From contig NC_065923.1 in assembly GCF_024586455.1 (NCBI RefSeq), positions 38,240,370 through 38,304,369 of the forward strand: 64,000 nt of DNA. The letters are read 5' to 3'. The position numbers and the translations under genes are program-made. The DNA comes from Bactrocera neohumeralis. Its lineage: Eukaryota > Arthropoda > Insecta > Diptera > Tephritidae. The notes beneath the pieces were generated by a model, which saw only the letters and a program-made list of their open reading frames with translations, made no database searches and was not told where the DNA came from. Shown piece after piece: positions 11,035 to 21,643 of this stretch. Within the stretch, counting starts at the first letter, position 1; each line of letters starts with the position of its first letter.

Positions 11035-12130
11035 TAGTAAGACTTTGTTTAAATATTTAAAATTCTTTCTTTATTCTTCACAATCTATGTCGTCTACCTC
11101 AAATTAAGACCACTTGTCCCCAATACACTCTTCCCAATGTTTTTTCCAATCGTCTAAAAAGTTATTAAAGTACATTTCCGGAATAGACTTCAATTCGCTT
11201 AGCGATTCACGTTTAATGTTTTCAATTGACTCAAAACGGTTTCCATGGAGCAGTCGTTTGAGTTTGTTGAATAGCCAGAAGTCACACAGAGCTAAATCAG
11301 GCGAACACGGTGGTTGTCGCACCTTATTGGCTGAAAATTTGGCAAAAAAGTTACGAAGAATTAATGCAGTATGCGAAGTTGCAGTATCGTGGTACAAATA
11401 CTAATTGTTATCGGCCTCTTTTTACGAATAGCTTCGCGCAAACCACGCATTATACTCAAGTAGTATTCCTTCTTGACAGTTCGGCGAGTCGGAGTGCACG
11501 ACACCTCGATAATCGAACAAAACTGTCACTATGGCCTCGATTTTTGACTTGCATGACGCTGTTTTTTCGGCTTCGGCTCACCTTTGCCATGATATTCAGA
11601 CGATTGATCATCTGTTTCCAGATTGTAAGCATAGATCAAAGACCCATCGCCAGTAATAATACATTTCGTGACGTCCTGTGGTCGGAAAGCATTGTCTCAC
11701 AGACGTTAACCCGACGCTGTTTTTCGAAAAAGTTGAATGATTTTGAAACCAATCGGGTGCTTTCACTTTTCTTACACCCAAATGGTCTTTCAAAATGGTA
11801 TTCACTGATCTTTCCGATAATCCAACAATGCCAGTAAGATCCCTGACTGTTAATTTTCGATTCTCAAGCACAAATTCTTTTATTTTATTGACGTGCTTAT
11901 CATCAGTTGAGGTTGATGGCCGTCCTGGAAGTGGTTCGTCGTCAACGCGTTTTCGACTCTCTTTGAATAATTTGTACCAATCAAGAACACTTGCTCGCGA
12001 CAAACAATTATCACCGAAGGCTCTTTCCGGCATCAGAAATTTGATTTCGGACACAAAATTTAACAGAACTTCTTTGTCCAATAATTCCACTCAAAGAGGA
12101 AAGAACAAGACATTTGGCACGGAGTGACTC
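11035..12130 (-). pseudogene. mariner transposase, nearly full span, frameshifted
   Basis: On the minus strand, residues starting at 12090 give the N-terminal half (a helix-turn-helix region with DWYKLFKESRKRVDDEPLPG and GRPSTSTDDKHV, then LTVRDLTGIVGLSERSVNTI). Shifts separate this from the C-terminal part 11397-11104, which holds HDTATSH and LALCDFWLF; the two Asp residues are 34 positions apart, the D34D spacing of mariner. It is the same family as the copy at 48573-49854 (KLKR.L.G.RF.SIE follows). No inverted terminal repeats were recognised. Several frameshifts make it non-functional. Confidence 0.8.
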
Positions 12131-12657
12131 CTAATCTGTTGTAACTGGGTTGGTTTCGTCACAATTAGAGCTGACGCTTCGCTGACAGCTTTCCTTTTAT
12201 CAGAGGACTGACACATACATAGATATGTGCTGACAAGTTTGCACCGTAAAACTAGCGCCGAGTGTAGGTTTTAACCTTTTCCTTATATTTAAATAACGGG
12301 ATACGGAACAAATACCTGTTCAGATACTTCTATGCTCATGAAATTGGAACAGATATTTTCTGAAACATTCATCCCCGGTCAGTAAATGGCTGAAGTGGAA
12401 ATTCAGATCCCCAAGTCGTCTGTTCATCTACAAATGAATGTCTGATATCAGACTGTGGGTCAAGGATCCTTTTGATGAGTTTTTCCACCACATTGTAATT
12501 TCTTGGTTCTTCTCATTCTTGATGTAATCGCACGAATTCTCCCCCTTGGATGTCATTGGTCGGCATGCTGGCTAATAATTTTTCGGAAAGCACTTACGTA
12601 AATATTACATGAAAGCTTAATCCTGCATTCATATTGCTGCCGCATATAATATAACCG
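12131..12657. other. Spacer, no gene seen
   Basis: No coding signal. The stretch may include more decayed mariner sequence from the neighbours on either side, but nothing specific can be read. Confidence 0.35.
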
Positions 12658-13025
12658 ATCTGTCAAAATTATGGCATCTGCATTTTGGGATGCGCATGAA
12701 AAAATGTGTATTGACTACCTTGAAAAAGGAAGGACCATGAACAGCGACTACTACCTAGCATTATTGGATTATTCGAAAGATTTACGGCCGTATTTGAACA
12801 AAATGAAAATGTTTTTTTAACGATGACAATGCACCGTGTCACTAGTCAGTGAAAACGCTGACAAAAGTCGATCAATTGGGCTTCGAATGGCTTCCGCATT
12901 CACAGTATTCTCCATATCTGGCCTCCAGTGACTATTTCTTGTTCTCAGAACTCGAAAGAGCGCTAGCAGAGAAGAAATTTTCGTGGAATGAAGAAGTGAT
13001 CGCCAAAAATGTGACTTATTTTTTT
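12658..13025 (+). pseudogene. mariner transposase C-terminal relic
   Basis: The + strand reads ASAFWDAH, then IDYLEKGRTMNSDYY, a DDNAPCH motif after a shift near 12818, LGFEWLPHSQYSPYLASSDY and KKFSWNEEVIA. This is the central and C-terminal part of a mariner transposase; the last catalytic Asp (SSDY) is kept while SPDLAP has become SPYLAS. The N-terminal half and the ends are missing. The same subfamily occurs at 53690-54440. Confidence 0.75.
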
Positions 13026-13141
13026 TATTTATTTTTCAATTGAACTGTATATATATACATATATGTATATTTATATATTATTTATTATATTTTATTTGCT
13101 TAACCTGCCGTGTACGCCAAGTGCTCCTTAAAGTTTAGTTT

Positions 13142-13396
13142 TTAGTTCAATATCCCTGCAAGATAATTCATCTGTGGCTGTGATATCAGCCTATGGTAAA
13201 GTGATTTTTTTATTTGATTTTCCTGTGCTAATGAGCAAGACTTCTGTTTTCTCTTCACCAGCTCCAGACTCATAGAATAAAAACATTGGCATATACCATT
13301 TATGCAATCATTGCATTTGATTTGGACGTCATCTAGCTGTCTAGACACAGCTTGCACAATGAAGTTATAAGCTGAATCGGTTCTAAATAAAAACAT
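13142..13396 (-). CDS. Uncertain 84-residue open frame
   Basis: A minus-strand frame with five Cys, a CNDCINGICQC cluster and a Lys/Gln-rich second half. I do not recognise it. No TATA box, poly(A) signal, homologous neighbour or splice site supports it, and surrounding DNA is AT-rich spacer. It may be chance or part of an unknown element. Kept only because its residue mix is less skewed than the other short frames. Confidence 0.12.
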   Translation of the reverse strand: MFLFRTDSAYNFIVQAVSRQLDDVQIKCNDCINGICQCFYSMSLELVKRKQKSCSLAQENQIKKSLYHRLISQPQMNYLAGILN

Positions 13397-13500
13397 TTCA
13401 CAACAAAAACTTATGAAACGAAGTTAGTATAATTTAAAAAATATGTTTCAATGAAATATTCAATTGAAAAAGTTCTTAAAAAAATAAAATAAAGTATACA

Positions 13501-13700
13501 TCGTCACCTAAAATGCAAAATAACGTAACATCACTTTTCATAAGTTTACGGGCCAAAGAAAAAACGTTATAATAAAAACCATTAATACTGAAACAAAATT
13601 TGAATTTTGGCTATAAAATGGTTATACAAGTATATTGGTTATCATATTGAAACAAAATTTGAGTTTTGGTTATGTATTGGTTATTATATGCGATCATTAG
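13501..13700. mobile_element. Repeat T (MITE) half copy
   Basis: Starts TCGTCACCTAAAATGCAAAA and continues TAACGTAACATCACTTTTCA, then CATAAGTTTACGGGC, matching in order the reverse complement of the right arm of the MITE at 19104-19916. The other end is not found here, so the copy is truncated. No coding capacity. Confidence 0.6.
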
Positions 13701-13704
13701 TAGC

Positions 13705-15890
13705 CCATGACTATGTATAATATTAATTTTGTTTCCCCAGCATTACAATATAATAGGATCAACATTGAAAAGTATTAGCCCAACAAGGATCTCAATATTC
13801 ACATCATCCTCGCTTTGGTCGACAACACTTCAACATTATGTGCTTTAAAACAGGAAACTGTACATTCTACCGTTGATGCATGCCGGAGAATATTTAATAG
13901 TTTAGATAATAACTCCAGTTTTACGCTGAGAGTTCATTAATACATCTTTGGAAATCTGCTTTTACCTGCTTTTATTTTTCTTATACCTGTTTACATATAC
14001 ATATAAATAAAACAAAGTCGTGTTCTGAGCACCTCTTATAACTCAACGACGACTGTACCAGCTGCATTCATCTATTGTAATCAGCTTAAAGAGTTCATAG
14101 AAGATTATGAAGAGTTCATATAAAGTTAGGCGGGACAGCGTATGTCGGGTTAGCTACTAGAAATATATAAATATGAATATTTTCAGTGAAGGTTAGCAAC
14201 GCCTCTCTAAAGGAAATGAACAGAAGGACGACACGAATAACATATAATACTAAGGAAAGGATGCACCAGTAAAGAAGAGGAAGGAAATAGATCAAGGACG
14301 AACGCTTTGTATTTACATGAAATGAAAGAACAAAATATAAAATCCATCTCAGTAAATAGCTCACAATATGAAGAACTTAAAATAGTATATTAGTTGAGTT
14401 TTATTGAATCGCAAAGAGTGCTGGGGGAGTGGCATAGTTCTGCGTTACAAACGACTATGAGCCAAAGGTTAAAAACAGGCAATACCTCAAAATATCGTCT
14501 ATGATATAGTGGCGACATATGCATGACATACAAACATACCTACACTTATTTATGCAACCTTTTCAATATTTGAATATTTTCATGCCTTACTGAGATATTA
14601 AAATCATATTCCTTCTATTTTCTTGCAGGTAAGTTCTTTCGTGGTTTGGTGAACTATGCTCTTCAAGATGCAACCATATAAGGTAACTGCATTGACAAAT
14701 GAATGTTTAAACACACACATACTCATGTGAATGTCAGCTGTGTCTTACAACTGAAAGCTTTTGTAGCGTATTTGAATATAAGTATGTATGTATAAGTGTG
14801 CGTCTATGCTCTCACACATTTGGTATGCCAATAAACATCATTGAATGCACACCAATGGGTGTTTACGAGCACAATGGGTATGTATATGTGTCAGACGTTG
14901 CTGCAACATCTTCACTTTTCCTCATTAACGAGGACACAAAGCAAAAGTCGCGAGGTGTTGCATCGCCAGAGAAGCGTGCATTCGTCTCTTCTGCATGGAA
15001 TACTTAAAAGAATTGGGACAAACAAACAAAGAGCTGCCATCTTCACCAGCAAAAGCAACCGCAAATAGCATTAAAGCCAAAAAAAAACAACAAAAAAACG
15101 CAAGTTCACGCACACACACATGCATCGTCCGCAAATGCAATGGCATAAACAGCAGCATCATTGAGTGTTGACGGCATATACATATGTACGTGCAAGAACA
15201 ACAAAAAGCAGTACAACATATCGTAAAATCCACAAAGTTGTTGCTTAAGAAGTTGCACGAAGCGTTAATGCGGCGAGTTGGTGCGCCAGCGAACTTTGCT
15301 GTCGTACATTTTACATTGCTGTTGCATGTGGCAAGTCAAGCTGATGAGCAAACAAACCGAGTGTTGAAGCAGACGTGCAGACAAATGGCGTGATGCTCAC
15401 GAAAAGAGTTGTTGTTGCGCTAGGCGGGCAGCAGCGAAATAATTGAAAGAACGCACTTTAAGAGATTTTCATGCGTGTGCATTAAACGAGCTGGCGAACA
15501 CGGTGTACCGTTAGTGAAGGCGTGGCGCAACAAAACGTTTCGATGGACAGACAAACAACGGCTCGGCCGATGCTCGCATGAATGGTGGTGGTGATAAAAA
15601 CTTGCTGGGCGGACAGGTCCGTTTGTGTATCCGTTCTAAGCGTGTTTTGGCTGGGAAGGGGGGATCAAATGTGGAAACGCTTGTTATTGTAGGTACTTAT
15701 ATGTGTGTTGCATGCATACGCCTCTGTTTTTGCTACAACTGCGTTCTAAATTACTGCAACAACGAGTTGCGTTTATTTCTGTGTATTTTAAGCGGTAATC
15801 GGTGCTTCATCCGTTTTCGTCACTCCCACGTTTGCCTTCATAAAGCGCTGAGCAGCATGGCCTTGTCAACTTAGCTGTTAATAAAAGCCG
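13705..15890. other. Unique-looking spacer with a recursive-splice-like site
   Basis: No gene is supported. Holds AT-rich sequence to 14600, the splice-like motif at 14600-14634 (separate entry), then balanced sequence with short GT/CA runs. Frames such as 15578-15874 lack any support. Compatible with a long intron. Confidence 0.4.
14605..14634 (+). promoter_or_regulatory. Candidate recursive splice site (zero-nucleotide exon)
   Basis: The sequence TTCCTTCTATTTTCTTGCAG ends at 14628 and is followed at once by GTAAGTTC. This joins a strong 3' splice site (long pyrimidine tract, GCAG) to a perfect 5' splice site (GTAAGT), the form of ratchet points in long fly introns. A branch-like CTTACTGA lies about 40 bases upstream. 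A further donor-like AAG|GTAACT at 14682/14683 could define a 54-base mini-exon. The motif is seen; its use is inference. Confidence 0.45.
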
Positions 15891-15894
15891 TTAC

Positions 15895-16170
15895 CCATTT
15901 TTAACAAAAACACAAGCCTACGATTGGTACAAAGCTTTCAAAGATGGTCAAGAGATCGTTGAAGACAAGCCTCGTTCTGGACGACATTCCACCTCTTTAA
16001 TCGAGTGTTAGAGAGATCGCAAGAGAGCTCGACATCTCTCGCGAGTCCGTTCGAATAATTTTGGTGGATATTTTGGGTTCTAGCTCGACTCGTCCCATTA
16101 AATCTGAATTTTTTTCAAAAAGAGTACCGTAAAAAGGTCGTTTTGGACATGCTTGATAGTGCTAAATCCG
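15895..16170 (+). pseudogene. mariner transposase N-terminal relic
   Basis: The + strand reads AYDWYKAFKDGQEIVEDKPR, SGRHSTS, then after a shift REIARELDISRESVRIILVD and KEYRKKVVLDMLDSAKSDP. These are the helix-turn-helix half and linker of a mariner transposase. Neither the catalytic domain nor the ends are present. A fragment of repeat H follows directly. Confidence 0.75.
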
Positions 16171-16184
16171 ATCCGATGAAAAGT

Positions 16185-16375
16185 CATGAATACTTTGGAG
16201 TACTCTTGTTAATATTATAGTGGTCTGAGAAATGAACAGCTCTTTAGGGAGAAAAAGACAAAATTTCACATCGATATCTCAAAAACTGAGGGACTAGTGC
16301 GCAAAAGATTGTAAAAAGCCGGGCGCACGGACATAACAACATCGGCTTAGCTCGTCTTCGACGTTTTCTTCCGCT
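16185..16375 (+). repeat. Dispersed repeat H, partial copy
   Basis: Contains TATAGTGGTCTGAGAAATGA, a GCTCTTTAGGGAGAAAAAGA block, ATATCTCAAAAACTGAGGGA and CGGCTTAGCTCGTC, the right-hand half of the family. The left half with its hairpin is absent. Confidence 0.65.
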
Positions 16376-16379
16376 TCAT

Positions 16380-17825
16380 GCAAACTTAATATATTCTGTT
16401 CGGGGTATAATGAACTGAAGATCACACATATGTATGTATGTGCCCATAGGGTAAAATATATACACATTACAAGCGAAATGTAACAGTTTCACTAAGTCAT
16501 GCATACTTAGGCATAAATAATTGCCGCTGCATATCCAAATATATGCGTGTTGCCCACTCTTGTTTGTATTCATAATGAGGTCATTTGCATAATAACACAC
16601 TCTAAAGTTATGATAAGCAGTATAAGCGTTGCGTTGCCCGCAGTTTGCCCGCAGCTTGCCACATGCCACAAACAACATGCATATAACGCCCATTATTTCC
16701 ACTTAAACACATTGCGTTTTGTGCGCCCGCAATTTGCTTATGTCCGTTGCAGCGTGTGCGAGCCAGTCCAAAATGATAGCGACATGGTCCAACTCCAACT
16801 CAAGAAACAGTAGCCGCGATCCAAGTTTCATAATGTTTTAAAATTACTCAGTTAGCTTTGCCCGACAAAGGCGATTTCGCACAACAATGCTCCACAAAAC
16901 AGCCAGATTAGCTACCGTTAAGACGCGTGCCCTATCTGTAAGCTTGGACCGCGTGCCTACATATCGCAGGCATTCTACGCACGTCGCGGCAGGCATGAAG
17001 ATATGATACATATTAATGCTTCTGCTGGTCACAGCGTATTGATATGATATACATATACATATGTATGTAGGTGTAAGTGAAATACAGCTGTGGGGCAACG
17101 AAATATAGTAGCTTTACTATGCACTATATTTTTATTAAATATTATTGTTTTAAGTGTTATTGTTGTCTGCTGCGGGTATGGAGTTTATCTGTTACTCTGT
17201 TTTTATAACACAAATTTTACTCTTGTTCTTCTTTTTATAATATCATTTTATCATTATCATCTCGGTTTATTTTCAAAACTGCAACTCTGTCGTCGAACAA
17301 TAAGTATACATATACAATTTTATTTTGATCATAAACTAGTACATAATTATTTCTAAGATTTCAAGTTCTTTGATTGTCAAAATTTTTTTTATTTCAATAA
17401 AATTGTTATTGCAAGAAAGTAAACAAATCGACTTTTCGGAGTATATAGCTTGTTTAGAAAGAGGCTTGACAAGGTCATCATGTGAAAATACCTTCGTCAG
17501 AAACAATAGTTGACCTTGAACCCTTTAAGTTCTCTTGAACATAATAAAGGTCAGCACAAAATGAGGTCTTGGTAAAAGCAATTTAATAATTTTAAAGGTG
17601 TATTCTGAAATATATTCTTAAAATAACTGAAAATAAAAAACGAAAGCGAAACGAAAAAATAATCATGCATCGAACTCAGTAAACTTGGAATACAATGGAA
17701 CGGGTGAGAGGTAGTTAGATAGAGGTGTAGGTAGAAAGGTTAAGGATCGTTTTCGTGACTTTATGTTAAATCATTAGTAAGGATAAATGTTAATATGGAA
17801 ATATTTTCTTCATTTTTAAGAATAT
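16380..17825. other. Spacer, no gene seen
   Basis: Unique-looking sequence with TATG microsatellite remnants (16427-16440, 17045-17070), then AT-rich DNA. No coding or splice pattern was found. Confidence 0.4.
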
Positions 17826-17829
17826 AATG

Positions 17830-17932
17830 GTACAACATTTAAGCTATATTGATCGGATCTAAACAATTTCTTCGCAGATTGCTCCATGTCCTCAGACAAT
17901 AATCTGTGTAAAATCTCGTGAAGAAATCTTCT
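17830..17932 (+). repeat. Short fragment of repeat H
   Basis: CTATATTGATCGGATCTAAA followed by CAATTTCTTCGCAGATTG matches the middle block of the full copy at 34051-34586. Joined directly to a transposase relic. Confidence 0.5.
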
Positions 17933-17934
17933 TA

Positions 17935-18560
17935 ACAGCATGGCCGCCGGCCCATAAACCGCATAAAACCGTATTTTTTACAGGATGCACAGAGTACATG
18001 TGGATTGCTGCTTGACCATTAACGCATATTTTGCTTATTAAGGAAACCAATCAGCCAGAAATGAGCCTCATCGCTGAAACTTTCAAGTTCTTGCCCAGTC
18101 GAATTCACAAACTTACGACGATTCTAGTGGTCAAGCGGCTTCATTTCTTGCGTCAATTCGATCTTGTAAGGTTCGTTTCGCAAAATTCGTCACAACGACG
18201 TCACAAAGATGCCCAATGCTTGAGAACGACATGTGAGAGACTGATTTGGGTCTTCTTCAATTGATGCGCTAGCGGCAGCAATATTCTCGACACTACAGAC
18301 AATTTTTGGTCTCACTGGCGCGTGAACATTTTGTACTGTGACTGTGGATTCAAATTTTCCCACTAAACGCTCAATTGTTGATCTGACAGAACGATTATAA
18401 CGACCATAAATTGAACGTAGCGCTCTTAAAGTTGAGGCCACTGACTCCAAATTTCGGTAGTAAATTTTAATAATTTCGACTCGTTGTTGGATCGTATATC
18501 TTTCCATGATGAAATGGCAAACTTTACTGAAGAGAAATGTCAAAAGATTGGGAAAAATAT
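17935..18560 (-). pseudogene. DUF4817-type transposase relic, N-terminal domain plus catalytic start
   Basis: On the minus strand, from 18510 (MERYTIQQRVEIIKIYYRN) to about 18240 is the DUF4817-like helix-turn-helix (LRALRSIYGRYNRSVRSTIE, RLVGKFE). After a shift, 18100-18030 gives FSDEAHFWLIGFLNKQNMR, which carries the first catalytic Asp of the DDE domain (SDEAHFW). The middle linker is deleted and the rest of the catalytic domain is missing. The frame is broken, so no enzyme is made. Confidence 0.75.
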
Positions 18561-19103
18561 GGCGTCGTTTGCTGTCCCTATCGAACTACGAAAAAACAAG
18601 AACTTAATTGCTTTAATTCATTTCGTATGGCAGCTATGGACAATAGTTCTCCGATCAAAGAAATTTCTGTGGAGATTGCACTGTCGCTTCATTCAATAAC
18701 TCATGCTAAATTTTGTGAAGATATTTCGTCAAAAAGGTTATCCGTGCAACGACTCGATTTTGATCGGGCAGTTTCTATGGCAGCTATACGTTATAGTGGT
18801 CCGATCTGAACAATTTCTTCGGTGATTAAACGGATGCCTTGCATTAATATTTATGCCAAGTTTTTTAAGATACCTTGTCGAATAAAAAAGGTTTCCATAC
18901 AAGGTTATAAATTTGATAGTTCACTTTGTATGGCAGCTATATTCTTTAGTTGTCCTATATCAACAGTTCCGATAAATAAGTAGTTTCTCGTGTGCCAAAT
19001 TTCAGATAGATATCTTAAGAATTGATGGACTTTTTCATGCAGACAGAAGGAGGGACATGCCTAAATCGACTCAGCTTGTCATGATGATCCATTTATTTAT
19101 CTA

Positions 19104-19916
19104 TACCGTCACCTAAATTGGAAAACAACGTATCCAAAAAAATCGAAAATGAGTTTTTTATTGCTTGCGAATCTCATATTGCATATAATAGGTTGTGAAA
19201 AAAGTCTTGTGGTATTTTCGCCAGTTGGCGCTGAAAGCGCGTAGTTCTAGTGTTATTCGTCGCATCGGGTCATGCTATACCTTTTTTGGAAAGCTCATTT
19301 CACGCGCTAACACGTGTTTGATTGATTGTCGTTTCTTTTAAGTCATTCGTTAGTTATAGCGTCGCAAACATGGAGCAAAATAAAGAGAAAATACGGCATA
19401 TTTTACAGTACTACTACGATAAAGGCAAAAATGCATCTCAAGCCGCCAATAAAAATTTGTGCAGTTTATGGACCCGATACAGTTTCCATTTCCACCGCAA
19501 AACGATGGTTTCAACGTTTTCGTTCTAGTATAGAGGTGTTCGAAGATGCGCCACGCTCCGGAAGGCCTGTCGTCGAAAATTGCGATAAAATCGCTGAATT
19601 GGTCGAAAGAGACCGGCATAGTAGCAGCCATAGCATTGGTCAAGAGCTGGGCATGAGTCATCAAAAATTCATTTCAATTTCAAAAAAAAAAATTCAATAA
19701 AAATACCGCAAGACTTTTTTGACAACCCATTATGTATATAGCACAAAATTTTCAGCTTCCGTTCTCAGATATATTGAATGTACATACATATAACCATTTT
19801 ATAACCAAAACTAATATGTTCTTTCAGTATGAGTGGTTTCTGTTATATCGTTTTTTCTTTTGCCTGTAAACTTATGAAAAGTGATTTTACGTTATTTTGC
19901 ATTTTACGTGGCGATA
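19104..19916. mobile_element. Repeat T (MITE) carrying a mariner
   Basis: Ends TACCGTCACCTAAATTGGAA and, as reverse complement, TATCGCCACGTAAAATGCAA form inverted repeats. Minus its internal mariner the element is about 270 bases. The right arm matches 13501-13650 closely. It sits inside repeat H. Non-coding. Confidence 0.7.
19188..19730 (+). mobile_element. Internally deleted mariner (about 543 bp)
   Basis: Inverted ends ATAGGTTGTGAAAAAAGTCT and ATGGGTTGTCAAAAAAGTCT are flanked by TA on both sides, the usual mariner target duplication. Inside, ATG at 19371 opens MEQNKEKIRHILQYYYDKGK, a mariner N-terminus, which then shifts frame (SISTAKRWFQRFRS and APRSGRPVVE follow). Sequence jumps from the N-terminal domain (ELGMSHQK) to the 3' end, so the whole catalytic domain is deleted. 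It can only have moved using enzyme from another copy. Confidence 0.85.
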
Positions 19917-20004
19917 TTTTTTAATGGGGTCGCGAATGTTTCTTTCTGGGTGTTACAACAAACTTCATGGCGAACTTTATATACGCGTTCAGGGTATAAA
20001 AATG

Positions 20005-21560
20005 TATTTCATTTCCGTCACCAAGCCCCAACCTTATTCACATAGATATTTTTTTTAACAATATTTTACAATATTAGGTTAGGTTGTGGTTAGGTTGATA
20101 ATTTTGAAACCACAAATGAAATTTTGTAAAGAGTTTAGTACGTTGAAAATATGTATATTACTTTGTGGAATTACCAAAGCTTCTTTTCCTTTACTTAGAT
20201 TTAATTTTGTTTTAAAGTCAAAATAAAGTGCTATCAATATTTAATGGCCACCATTTTTTTATTTACACTGCATTCAGATATTTTGTAGGTATATATTATT
20301 CATAGAAATATCAGCTTTCTATGCCATGCCAAAAAGGTACGCTATTTCAATGTCCATGGCTGTACATTCACTACTTTGCCTGCACATGCTCATTTACATT
20401 GCATTACTATCGTTGTTATGCTAAATTAGTCGTATTACAAGCAAAAGTTACCTTTGTTTTGCCACGTGATACGACCTGCTGGCTTTTTCTGCTTCAAAAT
20501 CCTTTCTTCTCCCGCACCATTTCAACCGTTGCCATTTTCTGCGGTATTATTAATTGTGTGCTGTGAGCGCGCATGCGCGACTCCATGGTCTGTGCGTTTA
20601 CCATTTGTTGCTCATCTTTTACGACATTGCATAACGCACATACACACATATACACATGATTACCTGTATATGAAGGTACTCATCTGCGCAGTTATATTAC
20701 TGATATTACCGCGATTACAGCCATTGCCTGTCATGTCTTGTCGGTCATTTGTGCAGCAACAAGAAATGTATTGTAATAAACCTTAAAGTTGTTCATCATA
20801 AAATCACGCAATCGGAACAGAAATCATAATGGCGCGGCGTGCGTGTGCAGCGTTAACCGTACATCAAATCTGAGTAGCACAAAAAAATTTACAAACAATA
20901 TGTTGCGCTTCAAATGCTCATTTTTGGCGCTGCGTTTAACCTTTTTTACACCTTTAGGGGTTTTTAAAGTTAATTTTCTTCACCATATTTCCTGCGATGC
21001 CAGCGAAGAGTTACGGAAATATCACTATTGCCAAAACTATTGTTTCACAATCGAATAACTGTACCTCCAGGCGTTCATGCCACAACCATATGAAAACGCT
21101 GAACCTTTGCATGCGTGGAAAGTCATTAGGAAATGCAGATTAGTTGATTGCACATACATTACTATTGTATATATGATTATGTGTCAGTACGTCATTTGCC
21201 TAATTTTTACAGAAGAGATCATCCATTCCATCTATAGCTGCCTTCGAAATGCCGAGCGAAACTTTCCAGCGAATCGAACGAACTACAAACTACCTTACAA
21301 GTTGCGGCAACAAAAGTCTCCCTTAATGCAGCAGCACTAAGATCTTCAGCACTTACCTGCAGGTAAATGAAATGCAAAATGACATGTGTCAGGATTTATG
21401 TAAGAAATCACTGTGAAGGTTACGCCCTGAATAATTGAAAATAAAGTAGTAAGCCTTTGTAAAGGGACAATGGACCTAAGGTCGCGGTGCATTCCTCGTT
21501 TATCAATCTAGCCTTTCTACCTGTACCCAGGCAGGCAGGTGTGAAATATTAATATATATC
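20005..21560. other. Spacer upstream of the 565-residue gene
   Basis: No gene. AT-rich to 20330, then balanced sequence. A 14-base perfect palindrome TTACCTGCAGGTAA lies at 21353-21366. The region nearest the promoter (21400-21560) presumably holds control elements, but none can be named. Confidence 0.4.
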
Positions 21561-21574
21561 CTCGCGGATATAAC

Positions 21575-21611
21575 TATAAAAACGGGAGCAAAACGCCGTA
21601 CAGCCGACAGT
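21575..21611 (+). promoter_or_regulatory. TATA box and initiator-like site of the 565-residue gene
   Basis: TATAAAAA begins at 21575 and CGACAGTATC at 21605-21614 contains ACAGTA, a near match to the insect initiator, with its A (21609) 34 bases after the TATA start. The leader to ATG 21644 would be about 35 bases. A short leader and TATA promoter match the arrangement at the paralogous small gene. Confidence 0.5.
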
Positions 21612-21643
21612 ATCTCTTAAGCATCTCCATAGAACAGTCTACA

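Larger units (their letters stand above)
18600..20001 (+). repeat. Repeat H copy split by a nested MITE and mariner
   Basis: Left part 18600-19103 has two TATGGCAGCTAT blocks (near 18628 and 18777, a third near 18934) and ends CGACTCAGCTTGTCATGATG. The right part resumes at about 19917 with TTTCTTTCTGGGTGTTACAA and ends TTCAGGGTATAAAAATG near 20001, exactly the order seen uninterrupted at 34490-34586. The 813-base gap is repeat T, itself holding a mariner. Confidence 0.75.

Noticed and set aside
11310..11837. 175-codon plus-strand frame
   Set aside because: Shadow of the mariner transposase read on the minus strand.
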